Assembly: GCA_017474455.1 (NCBI GenBank)
Contig: JAFVHP010000048.1
Coordinates: 124,001 to 188,000, forward strand
Direction of reading: 5' to 3'
DNA length: 64,000 nt
DNA from: Lachnospiraceae bacterium
Lineage (GTDB): Bacteria; Bacillota; Clostridia; Lachnospirales; Lachnospiraceae
Under the pieces are notes generated by a model that did no database searches, was not told the origin of the DNA, and saw only the letters and a program-made list of their open reading frames with translations. The stretch's first letter is position 1. Each line of letters begins with the position of its first letter. Of this stretch, positions 50,083-59,848 are shown one piece after another. A program made the position numbers and the translations under genes.

Positions 50083-52410
50083 ATGGTCACATTATATAAC
50101 GGCAGTTACTGCTATCTGGGCGGCGATACATTTGTACCGGCGGACGAAAGTTCGCGGGCACAGATGGCTGCGGAAGGCGTCTCGAACGCGGATCCTTCAA
50201 AGACGATGGCCGCGTCCATCTTAAGCGCTCACAATACTTCCGGGGACGGGAACGATCTGAAGATAAAGTTTGACAAGCTGATCTCCCATGATATTACCTA
50301 CGTGTCTATTATCCAGACAGCGAGGGCTTCCGGGCTGAAGAGCTTTCCCATACCCTATGTGCTGACCAACTGCCATAATTCACTCTGTGCCGTCGGCGGT
50401 ACGATCAATGAAGACGACCACATGTTCGGCCTCAGCGCGGCAAAGAAATACGGAGGGATCTATGTCCCGCCGCATCTGGCCGTGATCCATCAGTATGCCA
50501 GGGAACAGATGGCCGGCTGCGGAAAAATGATCCTCGGCTCGGATTCGCATACCAGATACGGGGCGCTCGGCACCATGGGTATCGGCGAAGGCGGTCCGGA
50601 GCTGGTCAAACAGCTCCTGAACCAGACCTATGATATCAGGAAGCCGGAAGTGATCGCCGTCCACCTTACGGGCTCCGTTCCCCGCGGAGTGGGCCCCCAG
50701 GATGTGGCGCTCGCGATCATCGGCGCAGTATTCGATAAGGGGTTCGTGAAGAACAGGATCATGGAGTTCGTCGGTTCGGGCATCGCTTCGATGAGCGCCG
50801 ATTTCAGGATCGGCATCGACGTGATGACGACCGAGACCACATGCCTCTCCTCGATCTGGGAAACGGATGACAAGGTAAAGCTGTACTATCAGCAGCACGG
50901 GCATGAAGAAGATTATATGCCGCTGCATCCCGGAAAGGGTGCCTTATACGATGGTCTGATCGAGGTGGATCTTTCCGCTGTAAGGCCGATGATCGCCATG
51001 CCTTTCCATCCGAGCAACGTATATACGATCGAGGATGTCCTGGCTGCCCCGCTGGATGTTCTGGAAGAAGCTGAAAAGAGGGCGGCTGTCTCCTTCGGCA
51101 AAGATACGGCATTTTCTTTAAGGAGCAAGTTGATCGACGGAAAGATCATGGTCGACCAGGGCGTCATCGGCGGCTGTGCCGGCGGCGGTTTTGAGAACCT
51201 CTGTGCGGCTGCGGATATTCTGGACGGGGCATCCTGCGGCAGCGGTCCTTTCTCCCTCAGCATTTATCCTGCTTCGATGCCGGTCTATATGGAACTGGTC
51301 AAAAACGGCTGCGCGGCCAAACTTATCGAGTCCGGAGCCGTCATGAAGACCGCCTTCTGCGGTCCCTGTTTCGGTGCGGGAGATACACCCGCTAACAATG
51401 GATTTTCCATCAGGCATTCGACCAGGAATTTCCCCAACCGTGAAGGTTCAAAAGTACAGAACGGCCAGATCGCGTCGGTCGCGCTGATGGATGCGAGATC
51501 GATCGCCGCCACTGCCGCGAACGGCGGTGTGCTTACGCCTGCGACACAGGACGGGAAGGCCTACGGCATATATGAGTATCATTTTGATAAGGGCATCTAT
51601 GACAAGCGTGTGTTCGATGCCCGGGGTAAAGCGGATCCGGACGCGGAACTGAGGCTTGGCCCCAACATCCGTGACTGGCCCAGGTTCCAGCCCCTGCCGG
51701 AGTACCTGGTCGTAAAAGTGGCCGCCATGATCCATGATCCGGTGACTACGACAGACGAACTGATCCCCTCCGGCGAGACCAGCTCCTACAGGTCCAATCC
51801 GGAAGGACTGGCAGAGTTCGCGCTTTCCAGGAAGGCACCTGACTATGTCGGGCTTTCAAAGGAAGTCAGGGCTGCCGAATATGCCCTGACCGAAGGCGGC
51901 TGCATGGGCGACGTTCTGCCCGAACTGAAAGATGTCATGCACCTGATCAGGCCCTTGTATCCCGATATGGCCGTACATCCCGTAACAGACGGGGACGGAA
52001 ATGTCGTAAAGCAGGGCAACACAGGCGTCGGGTCAGCCGTATTTGCCAGAAAGCCGGGTGACGGCAGCGCGAGGGAGCAGGCGGCTTCCTGCCAGAAAGT
52101 TCTCGGCGGCTGGGCGGACATCGCGTTTGAATACGCTACGAAGCGGTACCGTTCCAACCTGATCAACTGGGGCATCCTGCCCTTTGTGATAAAAGAAGGC
52201 GACCTGCCTTTTGACAAGCTGGATTACCTGTTTTTCCCCGGGATCCGTACTGCGGTGGAGAACCGCCTGGATACGATCACGGGCTACGCGGTCAGGGAAG
52301 GCTCGCTCGTTCCGTTTGAGGTAAGTCTCGGAGAGCTTACCGACGAAGAACGGCAGATCATCCTGGACGGCTGCCTGATCAATTATAACGGGAGAAAGGC
52401 CGGGTTATGA
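50083..52410 (+). CDS. Aconitase-superfamily hydratase (YbhJ-like)
   Basis: A 775-residue Fe-S hydro-lyase of the aconitase superfamily. Three cluster-ligand candidates are seen: Cys365 ([10 protein letters not shown]) and Cys426/Cys429 ([12 protein letters not shown]). The substrate/loop motif [20 protein letters not shown] is typical of aconitases. The C-terminal swivel-like region follows about residue 560. The sequence resembles the uncharacterised YbhJ type more than citrate-cycle AcnA/B or isopropylmalate isomerase, so the substrate is unknown. It starts 23 bases after glgP and overlaps ddl by 4 bases (ATGA), so it sits in a transcript with cell-wall genes. Confidence 0.82.
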   Translation: MVTLYNGSYCYLGGDTFVPADESSRAQMAAEGVSNADPSKTMAASILSAHNTSGDGNDLKIKFDKLISHDITYVSIIQTARASGLKSFPIPYVLTNCHNSLCAVGGTINEDDHMFGLSAAKKYGGIYVPPHLAVIHQYAREQMAGCGKMILGSDSHTRYGALGTMGIGEGGPELVKQLLNQTYDIRKPEVIAVHLTGSVPRGVGPQDVALAIIGAVFDKGFVKNRIMEFVGSGIASMSADFRIGIDVMTTETTCLSSIWETDDKVKLYYQQHGHEEDYMPLHPGKGALYDGLIEVDLSAVRPMIAMPFHPSNVYTIEDVLAAPLDVLEEAEKRAAVSFGKDTAFSLRSKLIDGKIMVDQGVIGGCAGGGFENLCAAADILDGASCGSGPFSLSIYPASMPVYMELVKNGCAAKLIESGAVMKTAFCGPCFGAGDTPANNGFSIRHSTRNFPNREGSKVQNGQIASVALMDARSIAATAANGGVLTPATQDGKAYGIYEYHFDKGIYDKRVFDARGKADPDAELRLGPNIRDWPRFQPLPEYLVVKVAAMIHDPVTTTDELIPSGETSSYRSNPEGLAEFALSRKAPDYVGLSKEVRAAEYALTEGGCMGDVLPELKDVMHLIRPLYPDMAVHPVTDGDGNVVKQGNTGVGSAVFARKPGDGSAREQAASCQKVLGGWADIAFEYATKRYRSNLINWGILPFVIKEGDLPFDKLDYLFFPGIRTAVENRLDTITGYAVREGSLVPFEVSLGELTDEERQIILDGCLINYNGRKAGL

Positions 52411-53474
52411 AGATAGTTGTCCTTTGCGGCGGATTAAGTACAGAGAGGAAGATCTCGTTCTCCACGGGCACCAGGGTATGCGGCGCGCTGAGGGAAGCGG
52501 GACACCAGGCTGTACTGGTGGACCTGTTCCTGGGGCTTGAGGATCTGGATACGAAGTACCGTAAAAAGCCGGAGCTTCTGTTCGATGAACTGCTTCCCCT
52601 GGAAGAAGTGGTCTTTGACGGCAGGGAGCCGGACCTGGACGCGGTCAGGGCCTCCAGAAAGCTTAAGAGCGACTCTCTCTTCGGAGAAGGCGTTATTGAG
52701 ATATGCAGGGCGGCAGATGTCGTGTTCATCGGGCTTCACGGCTTAAACGGCGAAGACGGCCGAATCCAGGCGGCGTTCGACATGCTCGGCATAGCATATA
52801 CCGGTTCAGGATATCTTGGCGCAGCCATGACCATGGATAAGATGATCACAAAGCAGATGCTGCGGCCGCTGGGTGTCCCGACCCCGGACTGGAAGTATTA
52901 CACGAACGTAACGGAGGATGAGATCAGCGGTATCATCGCAAAAACATCCCTGCCCTGCGTAGTCAAGACACCGACCGGCGGTTCTTCCGTCGGAGTCGTG
53001 ATCGTCAGGGAAACGGGAGAGCTTGAGCCGGCCATCAGACAGTGCCTCACCTATAGCAGGAACCTCCTGATCGAAGAGTATATCCCGGGGAGAGAATTCA
53101 CCTGCGGGGTACTTATGGACAGGGCGCTTCCTTCTGTCGAGATCGCGCCGAAAGTACGTTTTTATGATTACAGCAGCAAGTACCAGCCCGGCGCAACGGA
53201 AGAGATCTGCCCCGGACGGTGCAGTGAGGCGGTGGAGAACAGGATGCACGACATCGCACTCTTTGTACACCGGAAGATGGGGCTGTCCACATATTCCAGA
53301 AGCGACTTTATCGTTGACGACAATGATAATGTATACTTCCTTGAGGTCAATACGCTCCCCGGCATGACACCGACGAGCCTTGTCCCCCAGGAAGCCGCGG
53401 CAGCAGGGATCTCCTACAGGGAGCTTTGCGTAATGATCGTTGAGGATGCCCTGAGGCTCAGGGGGAAAGCGTAA
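52407..53474 (+). CDS. ddl: D-alanine--D-alanine ligase
   Basis: A 355-residue ATP-grasp ligase making D-Ala-D-Ala for peptidoglycan. Motifs in order: [87 protein letters not shown] and [20 protein letters not shown], whose metal-binding Glu and Asn are present. [10 protein letters not shown] has the conserved family pattern. The C-terminal half is full length. It is translationally coupled to the aconitase-like gene upstream, and murF starts one base after its stop codon, so Ddl and MurF, which use the same dipeptide, are made together. Confidence 0.96.
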   Translation: MKIVVLCGGLSTERKISFSTGTRVCGALREAGHQAVLVDLFLGLEDLDTKYRKKPELLFDELLPLEEVVFDGREPDLDAVRASRKLKSDSLFGEGVIEICRAADVVFIGLHGLNGEDGRIQAAFDMLGIAYTGSGYLGAAMTMDKMITKQMLRPLGVPTPDWKYYTNVTEDEISGIIAKTSLPCVVKTPTGGSSVGVVIVRETGELEPAIRQCLTYSRNLLIEEYIPGREFTCGVLMDRALPSVEIAPKVRFYDYSSKYQPGATEEICPGRCSEAVENRMHDIALFVHRKMGLSTYSRSDFIVDDNDNVYFLEVNTLPGMTPTSLVPQEAAAAGISYRELCVMIVEDALRLRGKA

Positions 53475-53475
53475 T

Positions 53476-54915
53476 ATGACAGGCATGACTGTGTATGAAC
53501 TTGCAAAATCCGCCGGCGCCAGGATCTGCCCGGCGGATTATTGTCAGGATACTCTGACCGGGGAACTGGTCACGGATAACAGGAAGATAAAGGAAGGAGA
53601 CGTTTTCGTCGCCTTTATCGGGGAAAATGTCGACGCCCACCGGTTCGTACCGGCCGCGTTTGAGGCAGGCGCCGCAGGCGCCATCGTCTCCAGGCTTCTC
53701 GAATCTGTCCCGGATGGAAAGTTCTGTGCGGTGGTCGAGGATACTCTTAAAGCATACGGGAAGATCGCCGGCCACGTAAGGGACAGCTTTGGCATACCGG
53801 TCATCGCGGTCACCGGCAGCGTCGGGAAGACGACGATGAAGGATATGATCGCGTCCGTGCTCAGTGCAGGGAAAAATATCCTGAAGACCGAGGGCAATTT
53901 CAATAACCACATCGGACTGCCGGCTACCCTCCTGCGCCTTACTGCAGAGCACGAGATCGCCGTGGTCGAAATGGGAATGAACCACAAGGGAGAGATCTCT
54001 TACCTGACGGGGATCGCGAAGCCGGATATGGTCGTTATCACCAATATCGGCGATGCCCATATCGGAAACCTCGGCAGCAGGGAGAATATCTTCAGCGCAA
54101 AATGCGAGATATTTGAAGGACTGAGGCCGGAAGGAAAAGCATTTCTGAACGGTGACGATGTCCTCTTAAGAAAACTCCGGGATATGCCGGAAACGACAAA
54201 GGACGCGAAGCTGGTCTATGTCGGGGAATCCGCGGACTGCGATTATCGTGCGGCGGATATAGAGGAGCATGCGGATTCTATCAGCTTTACCATTATCAGG
54301 CACGACGGCGCAGGGACAGAAAGGAAACTGAATGTGACCGTACCGCTTCCGGGAAGGCACATGATCTATCCTGCGCTCACAGCCTGTGCACTGGCGGATG
54401 AAACCGGCCTTACGGATGAAGAGATCACTGCCGGGATCAGCGGGTATGTACCCACCAGGATGCGTATGGAGATGCACGCCTGCCCCGGGAATATCATCGT
54501 CTATAACGATACCTACAATGCAAATCCCCAGTCTGTAAAGGCAGGCCTTCTGACCCTGGCCGGTGCGGAAGGAGCCGGCGGCACACAGCTCAAGCGTGTC
54601 GCGGTACTGGGGGACATGCTGGAACTGGGGAGTGAAGAAGAGCGTCTGCACGAAGAAGTAGGCCGGTTCGCGGCCTCCCTTCCTCTTGACGCGCTTATAA
54701 CGGTCGGGCCCGCCGCGCGCAGTATAGCAAAAGCGTGCAGACAGGACGGTCCCGGGATCAAAGTTTATGAGTGCGGTGACAAGCAGTCGGCCATGGACAC
54801 GCTGAGGCCTCTTATCATGGAAAATACGGCCTTTTTATGTAAGGCTTCAAGGGGCATGGCCCTGGAGGAGACAGCAGCATTTATCATCAGTGAAGCCGGA
54901 AGATTCGGAAACTGA
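53476..54915 (+). CDS. murF: UDP-N-acetylmuramoyl-tripeptide--D-alanyl-D-alanine ligase
   Basis: A 479-residue Mur ligase that adds D-Ala-D-Ala to the UDP-MurNAc-tripeptide, completing the pentapeptide. The N-terminal domain has DNRKIKEGDVFVAFIGENVD. The P-loop is VTGSVGKTTMKDMI near residue 117, and GNFNNHIGLPATLL and EMGMNHKGEI follow. The C-terminal domain starts near PTRMRMEMH with the motif VYNDTYNANPQSVKAGL and then VLGDMLELG. These features separate it from MurC/D/E. Its stop codon directly abuts the stop of the convergent pyrC gene, with no bases between them. Confidence 0.96.
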   Translation: MTGMTVYELAKSAGARICPADYCQDTLTGELVTDNRKIKEGDVFVAFIGENVDAHRFVPAAFEAGAAGAIVSRLLESVPDGKFCAVVEDTLKAYGKIAGHVRDSFGIPVIAVTGSVGKTTMKDMIASVLSAGKNILKTEGNFNNHIGLPATLLRLTAEHEIAVVEMGMNHKGEISYLTGIAKPDMVVITNIGDAHIGNLGSRENIFSAKCEIFEGLRPEGKAFLNGDDVLLRKLRDMPETTKDAKLVYVGESADCDYRAADIEEHADSISFTIIRHDGAGTERKLNVTVPLPGRHMIYPALTACALADETGLTDEEITAGISGYVPTRMRMEMHACPGNIIVYNDTYNANPQSVKAGLLTLAGAEGAGGTQLKRVAVLGDMLELGSEEERLHEEVGRFAASLPLDALITVGPAARSIAKACRQDGPGIKVYECGDKQSAMDTLRPLIMENTAFLCKASRGMALEETAAFIISEAGRFGN

Positions 54916-56214
54916 TCAGTCTTTAATATACACTGGGACGCCGTCTGTGATCGTCATACGGATCACTCCCGGAAGCGTTTCGCCGATAAACGGAGAGTTG
55001 GAAGACCTGGACGCAAAGTCCTTTCCGACTCTCCATTTTTCATCCGGGTCGAAAAGGATAAGGTCCGCGGCAGCCCCTTCCGTTATACGTCCCGCGGGAA
55101 GGCCGTAGAGATCTGCCGGGTTTACGGTCAGAAGGCGGATGTAATCGGAAAGGCTCATCAGGCCGCTTTTGACCAGCGCCTTCAGTCCGAGGGAAAAAGA
55201 AGTCTCGAGGCCGATCATGCCGCTCGGGGCTTTGGTGAAAGGCCGGTCTTTTTCGTCTGCGGCATGCGGTGCGTGGTCGGTCGCGATAATATCGATCGTC
55301 CCGTCCAGCAGGCCTTCTATGATCGCTTCGCGGTCCGCCTGTGTCCTTAAGGGCGGATTCACCTTGGCCAGGGTCCCTTTATCAAAGACCGCGTCTTCCG
55401 TCAGGTTCATGTGCTGGGGAGTCGCTTCCGCGTGGATATAGGGGTGGTCTTTCCTTATCCTGCGGATAATGTCAACGCCTTCGGCCGTACTGATATGCTG
55501 GATGCAAAGTTTTGCGCCGAGTCTGGCGGCGATCGCCGTATCCCTTCTGATCAGCGAGATCTCGGCCATCCGGTCCGCACCGGAGAGTCCCATGGCCGCG
55601 GCAGCCCTGCCTGCGTTGATGCCGGGCTCAGTGATGTAAGCGGGATCTTCTTCGTGCAGACTGACGGGAAGGCCGAGGCCGGAAGCCTTTTTCAGCGCAT
55701 TTGTCAGCAGCTCTTCGTTCATTACGGGGACCCCGTCGTCGGTGAATCCGACAGCGCCTGCCTCTTTCAGTGCTGCCATGTCCGTCAGTTCCATGCCCCT
55801 CATCTGCCGGGTCACGTTGGCGCAGCCATAAAGATGGACGGGGGTATCCTTGCCCCGTTCCAGGACATCCTTCAGTACCTCAGGGGAATCGACCGGCGGG
55901 ACAGTATTGGCCATCATGATGACCGAAGTATATCCGCCGCGGACAGCAGCCGCGGCGCCGGTATGGATATCCTCCTTGTGCGTCTGCCCGGGATCGCGGA
56001 AATGGGAGTGGGTATCGATAAGGCCGGGAGCGATACAGAGTCCGGAGGCATCGATCACCTTTGCCTCTTTGCCGCTCTCCGCAGAGGAAAGATCCGGAGG
56101 CAGGCACCCGGGCTTTTCTATACAGCAGAACCTGCCGTCTTTGACGGCGATATCATAACAGCCGTTCCTGCCGGATGCCGGATCGATCATAAACCCGTTC
56201 TTTATAATAAGCAT
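54916..56214 (-). CDS. pyrC: Dihydroorotase
   Basis: A 432-residue type I dihydroorotase that interconverts carbamoyl-aspartate and dihydroorotate in pyrimidine synthesis. The zinc motif DTHSHFRDPG, SLHEEDP and the IQHIST segment are present, as are the catalytic Asp region IIATDHAPHAADEK and the C-terminal LTVNPADLYGLPAGRI. The start at 56214 (MLIIKNG) follows GGGAG; an upstream in-frame ATG at 56256 would add 14 unlikely residues. It lies back to back with plsC-pyrK-pyrD, so the pyrimidine genes diverge from a shared 205-bp region. Confidence 0.95.
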   Translation of the reverse strand: MLIIKNGFMIDPASGRNGCYDIAVKDGRFCCIEKPGCLPPDLSSAESGKEAKVIDASGLCIAPGLIDTHSHFRDPGQTHKEDIHTGAAAAVRGGYTSVIMMANTVPPVDSPEVLKDVLERGKDTPVHLYGCANVTRQMRGMELTDMAALKEAGAVGFTDDGVPVMNEELLTNALKKASGLGLPVSLHEEDPAYITEPGINAGRAAAAMGLSGADRMAEISLIRRDTAIAARLGAKLCIQHISTAEGVDIIRRIRKDHPYIHAEATPQHMNLTEDAVFDKGTLAKVNPPLRTQADREAIIEGLLDGTIDIIATDHAPHAADEKDRPFTKAPSGMIGLETSFSLGLKALVKSGLMSLSDYIRLLTVNPADLYGLPAGRITEGAAADLILFDPDEKWRVGKDFASRSSNSPFIGETLPGVIRMTITDGVPVYIKD

Positions 56215-56260
56215 AATCGTCTCCCTTTCATTGTTTTCCCGGATCGGATGATTCAAGTAT

Positions 56261-56281
56261 AGCCTATCAGGAGGCTTTTTT
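56261..56281 (+). terminator. Short terminator-like hairpin upstream of plsC
   Basis: AGCCT (56261-56265) and AGGCT (56272-56276) with a 6-nt loop, followed by a run of T. It points along the plus strand, where the only upstream transcript would be antisense to pyrC. The stem is only 5 pairs, and the T-run also overlaps the plsC -35 region, so it may be chance. Confidence 0.35.
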
Positions 56282-56308
56282 GTTACATCGACTACTATGT
56301 GGTATCAT
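56280..56308 (+). promoter_or_regulatory. Promoter for plsC-pyrK-pyrD
   Basis: TTGTTA (56280-56285), a 17-base spacer and an extended -10 TGG-TATCAT (56303-56308). The leader to the plsC start is about 105 nt. No PyrR-type attenuator could be recognised in it. Confidence 0.5.
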
Positions 56309-56419
56309 GTTACAGAACTGTTCAGGCAGGGAAAGCATAACAGCTTCCGGGCATTTCCAGCCGGACAGAAGATAAGAATAGTACGATCTCCGGACAGATA
56401 TCCCGGGACAGGAGAAATT

Positions 56420-57160
56420 ATGGGTGTGATCAGAATGGTTCTCGCAGCAGGATTCCTGGTGCTGTTCCTTGTTTTATCCATGCCGTACGCGTTTATACTG
56501 TGGCTTGTCGGGAAGAAGAACCCGGAAAAGAGCCTGAAGGCTTCCTACAGGCTCGTCTCCTGGGGCTTCGGCGTTATATGGAAGATCACGGGATCGCCGA
56601 CGACGGTCGAAGGCATCGAAAAAATACCGACTGACAGGGCAGTGGTCTTTACCGCCAATCACAGGAGCATTTTTGACATAGTCCTCCTTGTATCGCTGGT
56701 ACCTGTCCCCATGGGGATCATTGCCAAAAAGTCCATGCGGAGGGCACCGCTTCTGAACGTATGGATGAATATGCTGCACTGCAAATATCTGGACAGGAGC
56801 GATATCAAAGAAGGACTGCAAGTGATCCTGTCAGCCATCGATGAGGTGAAGAACGGCGTATCGATCCTTGTATTCCCGGAAGGGACCAGGAATAAGACGG
56901 ATGAACCGCTGCTGGATTTCCATGCAGGGAGTTTCAAGGCCGCGACAAGACCCGGAGCGCCGGTCATACCGGTCACGCTGACCGGGACCAGGCAGGTGTT
57001 CGAGACACATATGCCTTTCGTCAGGCCTTCCGTCGTGACAGTCACGTTCGGCGATCCGGTGGAAACAGCTGAACTGGACAGACAGGGTATCAAGGAACTG
57101 CCTGACAGGGTCCGGAACGAGATCATGGAAACATATATCCGCAAAACGGATAAAGAATGA
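56420..57160 (+). CDS. plsC: 1-acyl-sn-glycerol-3-phosphate acyltransferase
   Basis: A 246-residue membrane-associated acyltransferase of phospholipid synthesis, converting lysophosphatidate to phosphatidate. One N-terminal hydrophobic segment (about residues 5-27) is followed by the catalytic box NHRSIFD (H-x4-D) near residue 80 and by FPEGTRNK near residue 155, which binds the glycerol phosphate. The VPVPMGIIAKKSM and PVIPVTLTGT stretches also fit the family. AGGAG precedes the ATG. It sits 8 bases ahead of pyrK in one transcript, an odd partner for pyrimidine genes. Confidence 0.93.
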   Translation: MGVIRMVLAAGFLVLFLVLSMPYAFILWLVGKKNPEKSLKASYRLVSWGFGVIWKITGSPTTVEGIEKIPTDRAVVFTANHRSIFDIVLLVSLVPVPMGIIAKKSMRRAPLLNVWMNMLHCKYLDRSDIKEGLQVILSAIDEVKNGVSILVFPEGTRNKTDEPLLDFHAGSFKAATRPGAPVIPVTLTGTRQVFETHMPFVRPSVVTVTFGDPVETAELDRQGIKELPDRVRNEIMETYIRKTDKE

Positions 57161-57167
57161 GGGAATA

Positions 57168-57971
57168 ATGGCAAAGACCCAGTCGCTTATGGCGATCGTT
57201 GAAAAAGAAAAGCTCACGGAAGATATATACCGGATAAAGCTTAAGTACGGCAGGGAAGCAAAGATCGAAGATATTATCCCGGGCCAGTTCGTGGGCGTAT
57301 ACCCGCCGCAGAAGGACAAGATCCTGCCCAGGCCGGTCAGCATCTGTGATTTTGAAAAAGAAGAACGTCTGATCACCCTGGTCTTCAGAACTGCCGGGTG
57401 CGGTACCAGGGATATCGCGTCCTTAAGGGAAGGCGATGAACTTAAAGTCCTTGGCATACTGGGCAACGGTTATGACATTGAACAGCTGCGCGGCAAAAAG
57501 ACGGCTCTTCTCGGAGGAGGGATCGGGATCCCGCCCATGCTGTATCTGGCTAAAAAGCTTTCCGGCATCGCGGATGTGACATGTTATATGGGATACCGGG
57601 ACAGTCACACCTTCCTCCTGGATGATTTCAAAGCGGCGTCCAAAACAGTGACGGCGACGGAAGACGGAAGCATCGGAGTCAAAGGCAATGTACTGGATGC
57701 ACTGCAGGCGGACGCTCAAAAGGGTACGTTTCCGGAAGCTCTCTGCGCCTGCGGCCCGCTCCCCATGCTCAGAGCAGTCCAGCGCTTTGCGGCCGAACGG
57801 GATATCCTGTGCTTTCTGTCCCTGGAAGAGAGGATGGCATGCGGCGTAGGGGCCTGCCTCGGATGCGTGTGCAGGACTGTCAGCGAGGACGAGCATTTCG
57901 GTGTGCCCCTCGCGAGAGTATGCACGGACGGCCCTGTCTTCGAGCAGAGCCAGGTCGTGCTTGAATGGTGA
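57168..57971 (+). CDS. pyrK: Dihydroorotate dehydrogenase electron-transfer subunit
   Basis: A 267-residue flavin/iron-sulfur subunit that lets PyrD (class 1B) use NAD as electron acceptor. The FAD motif RPVSICDFE, the ribose-binding region AGCGTRDIASL and the NAD-binding GGGIGIPPMLYLAKKL are clear. The [2Fe-2S] site near the C-terminus is CGVGACLGCVCRT with a later Cys in ARVCTDGPVF. SLEERMACGVG is characteristic of PyrK. pyrD follows after one base. Confidence 0.96.
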   Translation: MAKTQSLMAIVEKEKLTEDIYRIKLKYGREAKIEDIIPGQFVGVYPPQKDKILPRPVSICDFEKEERLITLVFRTAGCGTRDIASLREGDELKVLGILGNGYDIEQLRGKKTALLGGGIGIPPMLYLAKKLSGIADVTCYMGYRDSHTFLLDDFKAASKTVTATEDGSIGVKGNVLDALQADAQKGTFPEALCACGPLPMLRAVQRFAAERDILCFLSLEERMACGVGACLGCVCRTVSEDEHFGVPLARVCTDGPVFEQSQVVLEW

Positions 57972-57972
57972 A

Positions 57973-58917
57973 ATGATGAACAAGGATACAGGTCTTAACA
58001 GTATGAACGGGCCGGATCTTAGTGTCGAAATAGCCGGCGTCCGTTTTGAAAACCCGGTCATGACGGCCTCAGGCACATTCGGATCGGGCAGGGAATATTC
58101 GGAATTCTTTGATATCGGCAGGCTGGGCGCCATCGTGACCAAAGGGGTATCCACGGTACCCTGGGAGGGCAATCCCGTTCCGAGGGTCGCAGAAACTCCT
58201 TCCGGCATGCTCAACGCCATCGGCCTGCAGAACCCTGGCGTGGAGACTTTTATCAGGGAAGACCTTGCTTTTCTGAAAGATGTCGGTACAAAAGTCATCG
58301 TCAATGTCTGCGGGAAAAGTACGGAGGACTATCTCTCCTGTGTCGAGCGCCTTGGCAGTGAAGAAAGGGTCGATATGCTGGAGATCAACGTTTCCTGTCC
58401 CAATGTCAAAGAAGGAGCGATCGCTTTCGGGCAGGACCCGAAGGTGCTTTTCGACATAACGGACAGGATCTGCAGGATCGCCGGCAAGCCTGTGATCATG
58501 AAGCTTTCTCCCAACGTGACGGATATCGCCGAGATGGCCCGGGCGGCGGAAGCGGGAGGCGCGGACGCCATATCCCTGATCAACACACTGACCGGGATGA
58601 AGATAGATGTCGAAAAGAGGACCTTCGTACTGGCAAACAGGACAGGCGGCCTGTCCGGGCCGGCCATCCACCCGGTGGCGGTACGGATGGTCTACCAGGC
58701 AGCCCATGCGGTCCGGATACCGGTCATCGGGATGGGCGGCGTCGCGGATGCGCAGGATGCCCTGGAACTGATACTGGCCGGGGCAAGCGGCGTTGCTGTC
58801 GGCAGTGCGGTATTCAACAGGCCTGATACAGCCATACAGGTCATTGACGGCATAAGGGATTATCTTATAAGGCATGGGATCGGTTCCGTGAGAGAACTGA
58901 TCGGGGCGGTGTGCTGA
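57973..58917 (+). CDS. pyrD: Dihydroorotate dehydrogenase (class 1B) catalytic subunit
   Basis: A 314-residue FMN TIM barrel that oxidises dihydroorotate to orotate. FENPVMTASGTFGSG, GLQNPGVETF, the active-site EINVSCPNVKEG (catalytic Cys of class 1B), VIMKLSPNVTDI, LINTLTGMKIDV and GMGGVADAQDALELILAGAS are all present. ATGs at 57973 and 57976 are adjacent, so the true start is one or the other. It forms the PyrK-PyrD heterotetramer with the preceding gene. Confidence 0.96.
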   Translation: MMNKDTGLNSMNGPDLSVEIAGVRFENPVMTASGTFGSGREYSEFFDIGRLGAIVTKGVSTVPWEGNPVPRVAETPSGMLNAIGLQNPGVETFIREDLAFLKDVGTKVIVNVCGKSTEDYLSCVERLGSEERVDMLEINVSCPNVKEGAIAFGQDPKVLFDITDRICRIAGKPVIMKLSPNVTDIAEMARAAEAGGADAISLINTLTGMKIDVEKRTFVLANRTGGLSGPAIHPVAVRMVYQAAHAVRIPVIGMGGVADAQDALELILAGASGVAVGSAVFNRPDTAIQVIDGIRDYLIRHGIGSVRELIGAVC

Positions 58918-58919
58918 AT

Positions 58920-59828
58920 ATGGAAAGAAGTATTGACAGGGTAACGGAATATGCGTACGGCAAACTGAACCTCGGTCTCGATGTGACGGGAAAGAGGGAG
59001 GACGGGTATCACCTGGTCAGGATGGTCATGCAGACCGTAGATGTCTGTGATACACTTGTCATTGAGCGGATCCCGGGTGAGAGTGAGGAGGTTATTCAAA
59101 ACAAACTGCACATCCCCGCGGGCGGCCTTTCCGAAGATGAAGACAATCTTGCCCTTAAGGCGGCGCGGCGGATGCAGGAATGTTTTTCCATAAACGAAGC
59201 AGTGGATATCACACTGGAAAAAAGGATCCCCGTTTCCGCCGGCATGGCGGGCGGCAGCGCGGATGCGGCAGCCGTTCTCAGGGCAATGCGGAAACTCTTC
59301 CTTCCGGAGCTGCCGCTTGAAGAACTGGAACAGATCGCTGTTTCGATCGGTGCCGATGTGCCGTACTGCCTCTATGGGGGGACGGTACTGGCGGAAGGGA
59401 TCGGGGAGAGACTTACTTTCTTAAGACCGGCCCCGGATATGGATCTTGTCATCTGCAAACCGCCGGTCGATGTACCCACACCGCTGGTATACAGGCTGTA
59501 TGATGCGGAGGATAAGCCTCTCCATCCTGATATCGACGCTATGGTCCGCGCAGTAGAAAACAGGGACAAAGACGGTGTGATCAGGTGTTTCGGGAATGCG
59601 CTGGAGAGTGTGACGTCAGCCATGCATCCCGAAGTATCCCGGCTGGAAAGCTTCTTTTCCTCCCATGGAGCGGTCCGTGCGATGATGACAGGGAGCGGCC
59701 CCACGGTCTTCGCTGTATTCGAGTCAGCTGCCGGGGCCGAAAAGTGTCTGGAAGCCCTTAAGGGGCATCCGGAGTTTAGCCGGTGGGAGAGCTTTGGCTG
59801 CGGGTTCAGACATATGCGGGAATCATGA
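58920..59828 (+). CDS. ispE: 4-diphosphocytidyl-2-C-methyl-D-erythritol kinase
   Basis: A 302-residue GHMP kinase of the MEP isoprenoid pathway that phosphorylates CDP-methylerythritol. The N-terminal AYGKLNLGLDVTGKREDGYH contains the substrate-binding Lys and Asp/His. The GHMP ATP loop is PVSAGMAGGSADAAAVLRAM. The third motif is MTGSGPTVFAVF near the C-terminus. Length matches. The start is ATG 58920, or GTG 58911 overlapping the end of pyrD. It indicates isoprenoid synthesis through the MEP route. Confidence 0.95.
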   Translation: MERSIDRVTEYAYGKLNLGLDVTGKREDGYHLVRMVMQTVDVCDTLVIERIPGESEEVIQNKLHIPAGGLSEDEDNLALKAARRMQECFSINEAVDITLEKRIPVSAGMAGGSADAAAVLRAMRKLFLPELPLEELEQIAVSIGADVPYCLYGGTVLAEGIGERLTFLRPAPDMDLVICKPPVDVPTPLVYRLYDAEDKPLHPDIDAMVRAVENRDKDGVIRCFGNALESVTSAMHPEVSRLESFFSSHGAVRAMMTGSGPTVFAVFESAAGAEKCLEALKGHPEFSRWESFGCGFRHMRES

Positions 59829-59848
59829 TAACAGTGTAAGGAAGACGG

